NCBI GenBank assembly: GCA_965230065.1
Contig: OZ245942.1
Coordinates: 5,022,001-5,086,000, forward strand
DNA from: G965230065 sp965230065
GTDB lineage: Bacteria > Bacteroidota > Bacteroidia > Cytophagales > Cyclobacteriaceae
Length of the DNA stretch: 64,000 bases
Direction of reading: 5' to 3'
The translations under genes and the position numbers were made by a program. Shown here one piece after another: positions 31,701-37,315 of this stretch (its first letter is position 1; every line of letters starts with the position of its first letter). Under the pieces are notes generated by a model, which was given only the letters and a program-made list of their open reading frames with translations, ran no database searches and had not been told where the DNA came from.

Positions 31701-31848
31701 TATTTTCCTCAATAGAGCTGTTATCCAGCATGAGATTTTGCGCAAAAACAGGGTTAATCAAAAAACAAATGCTGATAGCTATCCAAAAAATGCTTGGATA
31801 ACCAACATTGCTTTTCCCAGATTTAGACCAGTTAATCAAACCAATCAT
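19735..31848 (-). CDS. Giant cadherin-repeat surface adhesin with T9SS type B sorting domain
   Basis: About 4037 residues. I start it at the ATG at 31848, because the next ~36 residues form a signal sequence ending PVFAQ; the frame opens further upstream at a TTG inside the promoter. Residues ~40-1580 hold sixteen cadherin-like repeats of ~95-100 residues with the pattern D-I-x-L-(S/T)...(D/P)EN...IG, ending FTI.VNDL. Then come several VCBS/cadherin-like tandem repeats (NPISDLSVDEDAGNSPIDL type) to ~2065, and longer tandem-95/CSLREA-type repeats to ~3865. After these are a PKD-like domain and a CHU_C gliding-motility-type C-terminal domain (TGFTPDGREPNNLW, VEVYNRYGTRVF, GTYYYIVNI). Type B domains direct T9SS export to the surface. 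Probably a SprB-like adhesin for gliding or attachment; many Asp-rich loops may bind calcium. Some repeats are near-identical at DNA level. Confidence 0.93.
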   Translation of the reverse strand: MIGLINWSKSGKSNVGYPSIFWIAISICFLINPVFAQNLMLDNSSIEENSAIGSRVGNVSTDDDSQTYTFILPSGQNDNDFFAINDNELNTAVIFDYETQSAYQVTIQAIDTLNQITSQDFTVNIVNLGPTDFAISKSSVDENLPPLATVGSFTSTGGIDPVTFSLINGSGDTNNDLFSVDENQLKTNISFDYESQSTYNIRVEARDADDEFFSKSLSITVNNLSEGPTDITLTNNSIPENEPENTTIGNLSAEGAAGNVTFSLPAGVKDNNFFSINGDELVSAIVFNYEDKTSYDITVEAVDETNTPFSKDFTIDITDLPGPTNILLSDTDVDENLPEGSFVATISAEGGNPPYTYNLATFNGGVDSDLFAIDGDQLLTNAVFDYETKDTYTIRLQVIVENEERTTKLFTINVNDLDEGPTGLLLSSDDIDENQAAGTSIGSFSTQGGTAPYTYALVSGNGDTDNALFSINGNELLSGVAFDFEAKNSFSIRVRSADDNGETFDKAFAITINDLVEAPTDLSLSASIIDENLPAGTSIGSFSTQGGTTPFIYQLVSGSGDNDNGQFVINGDELLSNAVFDFEAKSSFFIRAQTTDDNGENFAKAFTITVNDLDEGPTDITLSNNSIPENEPENTTIGNLSAEGAAGNVTFSLPAGVKDNDFFSINGDELISAIVFNYEDKNSFDVTIEAMDETNTPFSKDFTIDITDLPEGPTNLTLSSTEIDENQGVGTAIGSFSTEGGTSPYTYALVSGSGDTDNDQFSINNDELQSNIAFDFETKSSYSIRIQTTDDNGGNFAKTFTITVNDLDEGPTDILLSNNSIDENASVNTTVGMLSASGANGTVSYSLPSGQNDNSQFNISGDQLRSNAVFDYETTNSFTVTVQAVDDGNEPFSKSFTITVNDLDEGPTDLLLSSDDIDENQAAGTSIGSFSTQGGTAPYTYTLVSGNGDTDNALFSINGNELLSGVAFDFEAKNSFSIRVQSADDNGATFDKAFAITINDLVEAPTDLSLSASIIDENLPAGTSIGSFSTQGGTTPFIYQLVSGAGDNDNGQFVINGDELLSNAVFDFEAKSSFFIRAQTTDDNGENFAKAFTITVNDLDEGPTDITLSNNSIPENEPENTSIGNLSAEGAAGNVTFSLPAGVKDNDFFSINGDELISAIVFNYEDKNSFDITIEAVDETNTPFSKDFTIDITDLPGPTNILLSDNDVDENLPEGSFVATISAEGGPPPYTYNLATFNGGVDSDLFAIDGDQLLTNAVFDYETKDTYTIRLQVIVENEERTTKLFTINVNDLDESITDLTLDNNTVSENQPENTQIGTLSASGGTPPYTYAFVDGIGSENNDLFSITNNQLFTKQTFDYEIKDTYAVRVMVTDDQGSSLDKAFTIIVEDLQGPTAITLSPDDIEENQPGNTLVGTISATGGTPPYSFSFVSGDGDDDNGSFTIENGNELTSAQGFDFESTPSLSVRIIATDDNSEPFDQALSITILDRGPTDIILSDNQIAENQPADSEVGSFSTEGGTSPYSYTFIQSTPYEYNLFNLPGSDLTTTQPLDFENKTSHLIKVNSTDAEGEEFAKEFTIEVTDLAEAPTVSNPISDFSVDEDAENSTFDLNTVFSHTSALTYSVQNDNQDLVNASVSASTLTLAFQPNQFGQATITVTASDGSESTDDEFVVTVNPVNDNPTTSGIADVNVQENSSPIDINIYNAFADLEDTDENLTYSVVGNTVNTLVSTSINAENLTLTFAANQNGSSNITVRATDSGSKFVETSFTVNVADVMNTPVVDNPISDLSVDEDAGNSPIDLSGVFSDPDGDALTYSVQNNNETLVAASINATTLTLDFLPHQFGQATINVTASDGNESTQDEFVVTVNSVNDTPTTTGISDVNVNEDAPPFKINLSDAFEDIEDADEALSYQVSGNSAPSLLSTSVNQQELTLTFLADQNGTSTLIVEASDTEGASIQTSFKVTVNAVNDVPVATTVENKSVAENSEDMSINIFNVFEDIEDADAALTYTATSSNESLVTTQIVNPNLVLSFVPNATGSASITLTATDTQGGSIQSSFMVSVAEVNNAPSFVILGNPPASKEDAGKQTIAGFASDIQDGDDGSQQLSFNLTQTAFTGLIAFASGPSIDAITGDLTYTAQPNTFGTADYAVTLSDDGATGGNNNNISTEQSFTIVVQPVGDAPAVPGEVTINENEVASLAINRNSVDGSEVTHFKISNVIGGTLYQNDGVTAISDGSFITVAQGNAGVKFAPGTPFKENGSFKVNASTSNDDTGLGAESNAKINVVAFADKPVVSHAKTLEDEQTTSGLILERNPNDGGEVKYFKISNISGGQLFRNNGTTQISNNEVLPYEAGNAGLKFTPIPNSSANGSFTVQASLDVFGIFLSDTAVAVINVISVNDAPTLTVPADVAVDEETPVNIPGISMTDLDAGESSVSASLSVGNGILTLGDITGITFDEGSSNESASITISGTLTNVNNALASLSYQGNTGFAGSETLAITVSDNGNTGEEGGEQTAEGSVTINVNPVNDPPILGNIEGSTLSYSEDDPATAITSSITINDNDSEEMLSGSVKITGNYQSNQDVLTFPENHPHILGNFDVNTGTLLLTRKNSGSDFSVSVFQNALREVKYQNTNTATPETVVRTVTFIITDAGNLSSTVVTRNIAINTVNDPPELSNIESEALAFEPNTEPIITQTITISDIDGGNIASASVKIDQNYKQGEEVLEYTQIANITGKFFLNRGELVLEGENTPENYTDALQNINYKNFAAFPSSGNRLVTFSIRDTENNRSNEQSRFIAIGGNNLPPSIFDFSKEGTEDENIVFEIKDFRDAYLDDEGPGATPEEIRIKSVPKGGKLIYEETVITEAAATGDGFKVAKNKVDELVYQPNPDFSGSDNFTWNASDGNSFAANDAFVDLNVSPVNDDPVISAPDEFELNEDVPTVIPEISVADPDVGNGDLLVVISATTGFLTLKVKTGLTFITGTGELDKTMRFVGTLPVVNNALNTLTYTSKEHFIGADEVEITVRDNGNTGAGGNKADIELVSIEVMPVNDPAILSDKVEPDISYTENTPSIKILNGVNIGDFDDPPELISQAKVTIEEGYASGEDIITFVASEKISGELDNNILTLSGTATIGEYQQVIQNIRYENSSDRPDTTKRVISLQLTDEEDVKSNVLIKNINIIPVNDQPVIANLENNTLAYYDGQLSEGVTATAEVNDPDNENLSGATVQVIDNFQQGIDSLSVSGLINITPDWDAENGTLTLMGTDSKGMYQEALRKVQFHHTAGVTNESSKLLLLQINDGVEKSDSVFRSITIFPNNAPVVTSFSATTDEDTELSFTLNDFMGNYQDDDVPDDTLAGIQILTLPPNGSIVYNDEEITKAKLDTSTVIIPANEIGTLAYLPNSDYNGADSIGWSASDGIKTAAQQAFIQLTVNAVNDPPVAGNFSKTGKEDSTIVFAASDFNDVYSDVDNDGLQKVIIRKLPNHGTLKLGSFDVSQNSEISTGNLAELRYEPDLNYNGADSIFWSAVDPFSASENTGKISISLAPVNDAPMINSFTKTSNDIAAISFTTEDFSNHFLDIENDALQKIVITRLPGNGKLSVGEAEVSVNDTIINENINNLIYSPDPDIANSKDNFGWIASDATLFAAAPASVNIIIGTGVTDFSFNIQEDTPYNFSVTPFTDNFNSTSGELSFIRIDSLPTNGVLKLNESDVAEGQSIAIDDIPSLVYAPDADFFGEDSIYWNARNGGDFAPENAKIMASVSPVNDAPVISNIENQLVLVNQVAGPLSFSVDDIDSDPEEMSVTIASNNQKLIPDSEDNITLEMDESLQYRLNITPLPDSTGTATITVTASDGKAEASNSFTVDVVIDILEVDAGNDLEIVESESVQITATTTGGDEPFTFDWTCDQPECAIDDNTQPVINVSPTQTTTYFVEVTESKGLIAYDTITVNVTPRPTALNIPTGFTPDGREPNNLWIIDDIEFFESAVVEVYNRYGTRVFRSEGYNEPWDGTYKGDALPVGTYYYIVNIDNGGQVYKGSVVILR

Positions 31849-31887
31849 ATTATAAATTTTATAAAAAAACTTAAATTTGTGATATTT

Positions 31888-31895
31888 CAAATTTA
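31888..31895 (-). promoter_or_regulatory. -7 promoter element of the adhesin locus
   Basis: On the minus strand this reads TAAATTTG, a perfect TAnnTTTG match 40 bp before the chosen ATG at 31848. No TTG is found at the ideal -33 spacing. Its overlap with the TTG at 31890 argues against that codon being the start. Confidence 0.5.
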
Positions 31896-32267
31896 CGATA
31901 AAAAAATTTAATAATCCTAAAAAAGTAAATAAAATAAAGAAAAACTACATCATCTTTTACTCAAATTTAATGCTAAGATAAAGTATTGCATCTCATACAA
32001 TGGGCTTAAAAAGTTAAATATTTTTTAATAAAATGATAAAATTTACTTAATAATAATGAGAAATGCACATCTAATTGACTGATTAATTATATTAATATTA
32101 AATTTACATAATTATAATAAATCGTAAAAATCTTTCAAAATGATAAACAGAGGCATATTTCTTACATTCGTCATATAATTTTGAGTTACATACACCTGGC
32201 TACAGTTTCTCTTTTTTAAGTTTGTCATATTACAACTCGGGATATTTTTTATGATTTTAAATCGAAT
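31896..32267. other. AT-rich divergent intergenic region
   Basis: About 370 bp between the adhesin gene (minus) and the glycosyltransferase gene (plus). It is extremely AT-rich with no coding frame. A TTTG-N18-TATTTTTT sequence shortly before 32268 could be the glycosyltransferase promoter but deviates from consensus at the last base. Confidence 0.5.
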
Positions 32268-33446
32268 ATGAATTCAATTGAAATAATTTTCTGGATATGT
32301 ATATTCATTGTGTTTTATACATATGTGGGATACGGTGTATTGCTATGGGTGCTTTTATCCCTGAAAAAATGGATATCTTCCGGAAATGAGGTGATTTCAG
32401 AACAATACGAGTACCCTGCTCTCACAATATTGATAGCTGCTTACAATGAAGTGGATTATATTGAGGAAAAAATCGAAAATACCCTTGCCCTGGATTATCC
32501 TACAGAAAAATTACAATTTCTCTTTGTAACAGACGGGTCGGATGACGGTACTGCCAGGGTTGTGGAAAAATTTTCTCAAATTGTACATTTTCATCTACCT
32601 GAACGGCAGGGTAAAATTGCAGCGGTTAACCGGGTGATGCCTTATGTGCAGACGCCCATTGTAGTGTATTCCGATGCAAATACGCTATTGCCAAAAGATG
32701 CCCTTTTCAAAATAGTGCAACATTATAAAGATAAAAAAGTAGGGGGTGTTTCAGGTGAAAAAAGGATTAGAAACAAGGAAAACGACAATGCCAGTGGGGC
32801 GGGAGAGGGCATTTACTGGAAATATGAATCCCTGTTAAAAAAAATGGATTCAGATTTATATTCTGTTGTGGGTGCTGCCGGGGAGTTATTTTCAATTCGT
32901 ACCGGGTTGTATGAAGAAGTTCCGAAGGATACCATTATTGAAGATTTTTATCTTACCCTGGGCATTGCAGCGAAGGGTTACCGGATTGTTTATGAACCAG
33001 ACGCTTATGCGCTGGAAAGTCCTTCTGCTAATGTGAAAGAGGAATTGAAACGTAAGGTGCGCATTGCAGCCGGCGGGATTCAGGCCATCGTTCGGCTTTC
33101 TACATTGCTCAACATTTTTAAGCATGGTATTTTAAGTTTTCAATATATTTCCCACAGGGTTTTGCGCTGGACCATTACGCCTTTTGCCTTGCTGTTTCTT
33201 TTCATTGCCAATGCAATTTTGGCATATAATGGCATCCTATTTTACCAATTTGTATTTGTCCTGCAGGTACTTTTTTATGGGCTGGTGGCGATTGGTTTTA
33301 TCTTGAAAAACAGGGACATCAAATTAAAATTTATTTTTGTGCCCTATTACTTCTTTATCATGAATTACGCTGTTTTTGCCGGAATTATCCGTTACCTTAA
33401 AAAAGAACAAACCGTAACATGGGAAAGGGCGAAGCGGGCTTCTTAG
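32268..33446 (+). CDS. Family 2 glycosyltransferase (membrane-associated)
   Basis: A 392-residue processive-type GT2 enzyme. It has one N-terminal membrane helix (residues 4-25), a GT-A catalytic domain with TILIAAYNEVDYIEEKI, FVTDGSDDGTARVV and VYSDANTLLP (sugar-nucleotide and metal binding), and the acceptor-side acid in TIIEDFYLTLGIAAKGYRIVYEPDA. Two or three membrane helices close the C-terminus (residues ~300-380). It resembles cellulose/hyaluronan-synthase-like or EpsH-like exopolysaccharide enzymes. The sugar used cannot be read. No other polysaccharide genes are adjacent, though it is divergent from the giant adhesin, so a surface role is plausible. Confidence 0.9.
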   Translation: MNSIEIIFWICIFIVFYTYVGYGVLLWVLLSLKKWISSGNEVISEQYEYPALTILIAAYNEVDYIEEKIENTLALDYPTEKLQFLFVTDGSDDGTARVVEKFSQIVHFHLPERQGKIAAVNRVMPYVQTPIVVYSDANTLLPKDALFKIVQHYKDKKVGGVSGEKRIRNKENDNASGAGEGIYWKYESLLKKMDSDLYSVVGAAGELFSIRTGLYEEVPKDTIIEDFYLTLGIAAKGYRIVYEPDAYALESPSANVKEELKRKVRIAAGGIQAIVRLSTLLNIFKHGILSFQYISHRVLRWTITPFALLFLFIANAILAYNGILFYQFVFVLQVLFYGLVAIGFILKNRDIKLKFIFVPYYFFIMNYAVFAGIIRYLKKEQTVTWERAKRAS

Positions 33447-33603
33447 TTAATTATTGTTTTTGGTTTATTGTTTGAAGACTGAAGAACGATGACAGGAGAT
33501 CGAAGTTTTTGTTCTTGAAAACCTTTATCAAAAAGGTACATAACTGCATAGGTTTTATTAACTTAGATGGAACTTTTTTCCGCCTGTTTCCATTCAATAT
33601 CTT

Positions 33604-34881
33604 ATGAAAGCCTGTTTACTGCTACCACTTTTTCTGCTATGTACATGCCTGCCTGAAACCGCTGTGTGCCAAAATGATACTGTAGAATATTTTTCTGAAG
33701 CGGAAGCCTCTAACCGTTTGAATGCATGGGGAAAGCATAAAAGAGCTGCTGAGTTGTACCAACTGGGGTATCAGCAATATGCTGATCAGGATTACGAAGA
33801 TGCACTTTCATTGCTGAATGAGGCCATTCATCTCAATCCTAACTTTATTGAAGCATATATTACCCGCGGAAATACCAAAGAAAAGCTCAATGACCTGCAG
33901 GGCGCCCTGGTTGATTTTGAAATTGTGTTGCATTTGGCCCCAGAATATACAGAGGCCCGCTTTAACCGGGGGCTTGTTTTGTACAAACACGATAGATTTG
34001 AGCAAGCCCTGCAAGACTTTCAGTATTTGTTAGAAAATCCCTCATCTGAAACAAAGGGAGTATATTTCAAAACCCTCAATCAGGGTGAAGAAACGATGGT
34101 TACTGATGTGATGACCATGAGCTCGTCCATAGGTGCCGACCTGTATAATTACATGGCATTGTGCTTTCAGGGGATGCATGATTACCCGCAAGCCATCCAT
34201 TATTTCACATTGGCTATCGATAGCACTCCTTCTGATCCGGATTTGTACGTCAACCGGGCAGTAGTGTTTGAAAAGGCCGGTTACAAAGACAAGGCTATGC
34301 AGGATTATGAAATGGCCCTGGAGGTAGCGCCTTCCCATGCAGTGGCCGCTAATAACCTCATGGCACTCACGGTGGTCTCAACGGATAAAAACCGCGCAGC
34401 TAAAGCTTTTGATGAGGCCATTGCGAAAGATCCATGGGCTTACACGGCTTACTTAAACCGGGGTATTGTCAGGTTGCAGTCTGCACAGTTTGAGCAAGCT
34501 CTTCTTGATTTTGATAAAGCATTAACCCTTGCACCCAACCAACCTGATATTTGGGTGCAACGCGCATTTACGAAAGAAAAACTGGATGATTTGAATGGGG
34601 CATTGTCTGACTATTCAGCTGCCTTAAAATACGACGCCTTTGATGCCAATACTTTCCTGAACCGGGGTAATGTGTATTTCAAAATGGAGAAATACGGGCA
34701 GGCGTTATCAGACTACAACCGCTCAATCCGCTTAGATAACAGTAATCCGAAAGCTTATTATAACCGTGGCCTTGCACGCTACAACCTTGGCGAACAGCAA
34801 AAAGTCTGTGAAGACCTGGAAAAAGCATTGGCGCTTGGGCACGAGAGTGCCGAAAAAGTATTAACTGCCTACTGTAAGTAA
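33604..34881 (+). CDS. Exported tetratricopeptide-repeat protein
   Basis: A 425-residue protein with a signal peptide ending AVCQ (about residue 23), followed by eight or nine TPR units from ~residue 45 to the end. Typical units are YQQYADQDYEDALSLLNEAIHLNPNFIEAYITRGNTK and LDDLNGALSDYSAALKYDAFDANTFLNRGNVYFKMEKYGQALSDYNRSI. TPR arrays are protein-protein interaction scaffolds, and here the protein sits in the periplasm. The partner is unknown. The next gene on the same strand begins 83 bp later. Confidence 0.9.
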   Translation: MKACLLLPLFLLCTCLPETAVCQNDTVEYFSEAEASNRLNAWGKHKRAAELYQLGYQQYADQDYEDALSLLNEAIHLNPNFIEAYITRGNTKEKLNDLQGALVDFEIVLHLAPEYTEARFNRGLVLYKHDRFEQALQDFQYLLENPSSETKGVYFKTLNQGEETMVTDVMTMSSSIGADLYNYMALCFQGMHDYPQAIHYFTLAIDSTPSDPDLYVNRAVVFEKAGYKDKAMQDYEMALEVAPSHAVAANNLMALTVVSTDKNRAAKAFDEAIAKDPWAYTAYLNRGIVRLQSAQFEQALLDFDKALTLAPNQPDIWVQRAFTKEKLDDLNGALSDYSAALKYDAFDANTFLNRGNVYFKMEKYGQALSDYNRSIRLDNSNPKAYYNRGLARYNLGEQQKVCEDLEKALALGHESAEKVLTAYCK

Positions 34882-34964
34882 ATTCCAGAAATTTTTTTGA
34901 TCCTTTCCAACCATTCACTCCCGAATAGTGTCTTAGGGGTACAAAGGTTAAAACTACAATCCCT

Positions 34965-36323
34965 ATGAAAGACTTATCTGTTACCCTTCGAAAAATGAGC
35001 ATCGCGCTCTCCTTTATTTTTAGTGTTTCATCAATTTTCATCCTGCTTGCATTGCTGCTGGGCACAACTTCATGCTCTGATGATGTGAAAATTACCAGAA
35101 AGTATACGTACCTGGAGCCGGTTTATGCTACTACGTCCGAAGTGCGTGCAGCTTTTGATGTCGTAGCACCCCAGGTTATCAAAACTACCGGGAAGATTTA
35201 TTACCTCAATGGGTATCTTTTTATCAATGAGCCGGGAGAAGGCATTCATGTAATTGATAACAAAGACCCCAAAAACCCGCAAAATATCGCGTTCATCAAT
35301 ATTCCGGGCAATTACGATATGGCCGCGAAAGGCAATATACTGTATGCCGACAGCTTCATTGATCTTTTGGCCATTGACATCAGCAACGTAAACGATGTAA
35401 AAATTGTGAAAAGGGTGGAAGACGTTTTTCCTATCCGTTACAATGTACATCACTTTTCTGGTACGGAGGAAGAGCCGGTTATCCTTACCGAGTATGAGGA
35501 AGTGGAAGTAGTTGAGGTTTTTGAAGAAGATTTGGGGGCTGAAATTTACCCCGGTTATTATTCCTACCGATCAGGATTTTTGGTAAATACCTTTGCCCTT
35601 GAGTCAGGCAGTGCTGACAGGGCAAGTTTCAATAGTGCCAATCCATCCACACCCCAGGCAGGCATTGGCGGTTCCATGGCCAGGTTTACTGTGATGGACG
35701 AGCACCTTTACACCATTGATCATTATAAAATGCAGGTGTTTGACATTTCATCCATTAAAGATCCGGTGGCTGGTAACACCATAGACATAGGCTGGAATAT
35801 TGAAACGATTTTCCCTTACCAGCAAAACCTGTTCATTGGTTCACAAAACGGTATGTATATTTTTGATGCCACTGATCCGGATAATCCGGTGCAAACCTCG
35901 GTTTTTGAGCACGTACAAAGCTGTGACCCCGTTATTGTTGATGGGGAAGTGGCTTACGTTACCTTACGCTCAGGCACTGAATGCCAGGGCTTTACTAACC
36001 AGTTGGACGTGGTGGATGTAAGTGATATAAACAATCCGGCGCTGATGCGTACTTTCCAGATGGAAAACCCCCACGGGTTGGGTAAAGATGGCGATTTGCT
36101 CTTCATTACCGAAGGGGAACACGGGCTGAAGGTTTTCAATGCCGAAGACCCCATGAAGATCGGCGACCGTTTGCTCAAACATTATGACGACATGCATGCC
36201 TTTGACGTCATCCCTTTTGGCGGGGTACTGATGCTGATAGGTGAGGATGGGCTGTACCAATACGACTATTCCGATCCTGAAAACATCCAATTGCTGAGCA
36301 CACTTTCCGTCATCAGGGAATAA
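34965..36323 (+). CDS. LVIVD-repeat lipoprotein
   Basis: A 452-residue envelope protein. The N-terminus is basic then hydrophobic and ends in a lipobox-like TTSC (cysteine near residue 36), so it is probably a lipoprotein. The body contains repeats of the LVIVD type, each a beta-propeller blade: GEGIHVIDNKDPKNPQNIAFI, LYTIDHYKMQVFDISSIKDPV, GMYIFDATDPDNPVQTSVFEH, QLDVVDVSDINNPALMRTF, LKVFNAEDPMKIGDRL. Such proteins are common in Bacteroidota outer envelopes, with no assigned biochemical function. Followed after ~120 bp by another envelope protein gene, with a repeat element in between. Confidence 0.88.
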   Translation: MKDLSVTLRKMSIALSFIFSVSSIFILLALLLGTTSCSDDVKITRKYTYLEPVYATTSEVRAAFDVVAPQVIKTTGKIYYLNGYLFINEPGEGIHVIDNKDPKNPQNIAFINIPGNYDMAAKGNILYADSFIDLLAIDISNVNDVKIVKRVEDVFPIRYNVHHFSGTEEEPVILTEYEEVEVVEVFEEDLGAEIYPGYYSYRSGFLVNTFALESGSADRASFNSANPSTPQAGIGGSMARFTVMDEHLYTIDHYKMQVFDISSIKDPVAGNTIDIGWNIETIFPYQQNLFIGSQNGMYIFDATDPDNPVQTSVFEHVQSCDPVIVDGEVAYVTLRSGTECQGFTNQLDVVDVSDINNPALMRTFQMENPHGLGKDGDLLFITEGEHGLKVFNAEDPMKIGDRLLKHYDDMHAFDVIPFGGVLMLIGEDGLYQYDYSDPENIQLLSTLSVIRE

Positions 36324-36343
36324 GTAAAGGTTTAAAATTATCG

Positions 36344-36402
36344 TTTATCGGTCAGGCCGCTATTTTCAGGGTTGCTAGAGCGGTCGGGCCGGTTTACGAG
36401 AA
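36344..36402. repeat. Dispersed intergenic repeat, copy A
   Basis: Begins TTATCGGTCAGGCCGCT and ends AGCGGTCGGGCCGGTTTACG, with CCGCT/AGCGG as inverted arms. A related sequence occurs at 57646-57732, sharing TTATCGGTC, GTCAGrCCGCT, TAGCGGTC and TTTACGAGAA in the same order. Function unknown; it lies between two same-strand genes. Confidence 0.55.
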
Positions 36403-36445
36403 CTTTTATGTTGAAGTGTTGGGTAGTACTTACAAATTATTGTTT

Positions 36446-37240
36446 ATGAAATCCTTAATTCTCCGTTCAGGTTCTCATGTATTACAGTGGCTCATCCCAT
36501 TGTTTGCCTTGATATTATCAGCTTTTTTTACCGCCCATGCCCAGGAAATGGAAAAAGAAGCGGCTATTTATTTGAAAAACGGCAATGTAATCCGGGGCAA
36601 ACTGGTCATGTCCATGTTTGACGATTACATGACGGTGAAAACCAGTGAAACCGACCACATGGAAATTTGGTACGACAAAATTGACCAGATTGTTTTTGGC
36701 AAAGATGTGGTAAAGCCCCAGGATACCATTCCTCCATTTTACGCAAAGCCTGGTTTTATGCACATGACCGAAGTAGGCATCATTGCCGGGAATAATGAAA
36801 ATGTAGAAGGCAGTGCTTACTCCATCAGTACCGTCAATGGTTACCGCTTCAATTCCTATTTTGGTGCTGGCATCGGCATTGGTATTGACGGGTACGACCG
36901 CATGACCCTGATGCCGGTTTTCCTGAGCCTGAGAGGAAACCTAAATAAGAATAAGGTAACCCCTTTTTATTTTCTGAATGCAGGTTACAGTGCAGCCTGG
37001 GCAAATGATGATACCCCCGGCATCACCTACGATTATGTGAGGGGCGGGTTCATGTTGCAACCCGGCCTCGGCTATATGTTTGCCCTCAAAAACATGGCCC
37101 TGTATTTCGATATTGGATATAAATTACAAAAATCTGATATTTCCTATTCCTACGAGAATGGATGGGACGGATTTCCGGTAGAAGTGCAGGAAGAACGCAC
37201 CCGGAACCGTATTACCATCAGTATTGGCATTGCTTTGTAG
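36446..37240 (+). CDS. Exported protein of unknown function, outer-membrane-like
   Basis: 264 residues from the ATG at 36446, which begins a signal peptide ending TAHAQ. A start 30 bp upstream is possible but adds no sensible N-terminus. Residues ~35-80 (AAIYLKNGNVIRGKLVMSMFDDYMTVKTSETDHMEIWYDKIDQIVFG) resemble the short Sm-like or SH3-like leader found in many Bacteroidota proteins. The rest, with alternating Gly/aromatic strands (FGAGIGIGIDGYDRM, MLQPGLGYMFALKNMALYFDIGYKLQ), looks like an eight-strand outer-membrane barrel. I do not recognise a named family. Confidence 0.75.
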   Translation: MKSLILRSGSHVLQWLIPLFALILSAFFTAHAQEMEKEAAIYLKNGNVIRGKLVMSMFDDYMTVKTSETDHMEIWYDKIDQIVFGKDVVKPQDTIPPFYAKPGFMHMTEVGIIAGNNENVEGSAYSISTVNGYRFNSYFGAGIGIGIDGYDRMTLMPVFLSLRGNLNKNKVTPFYFLNAGYSAAWANDDTPGITYDYVRGGFMLQPGLGYMFALKNMALYFDIGYKLQKSDISYSYENGWDGFPVEVQEERTRNRITISIGIAL

Positions 37241-37243
37241 ACT

Positions 37244-37311
37244 GGTTATTGGATACTGGGTGCTGGATAATTGTGGTATTTTTCAGCATCCAGCATCCAG
37301 CATCCAGCATC
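37244..37311. repeat. CAGCATC heptamer repeat with inverted partial copy
   Basis: Four tandem copies of CAGCATC at 37284-37311, preceded at ~37247-37267 by tGGATACTGGGTGCTGGAT, a degenerate inverse of the same unit, so the region can fold into a hairpin. It lies between two convergent stop codons and may act as a terminator. The repeat overlaps neither coding region. Confidence 0.7.
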
Positions 37312-37315
37312 CAGC

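Noticed and set aside
19735..31848. Regular DNA repeats that could be mistaken for a CRISPR or satellite array
   Set aside because: The ~300-bp period is in frame and corresponds to cadherin-like protein domains.
37284..37311. CAGCATC tandem repeat as a CRISPR-like array
   Set aside because: Seven-base units with no spacers; it is a microsatellite.
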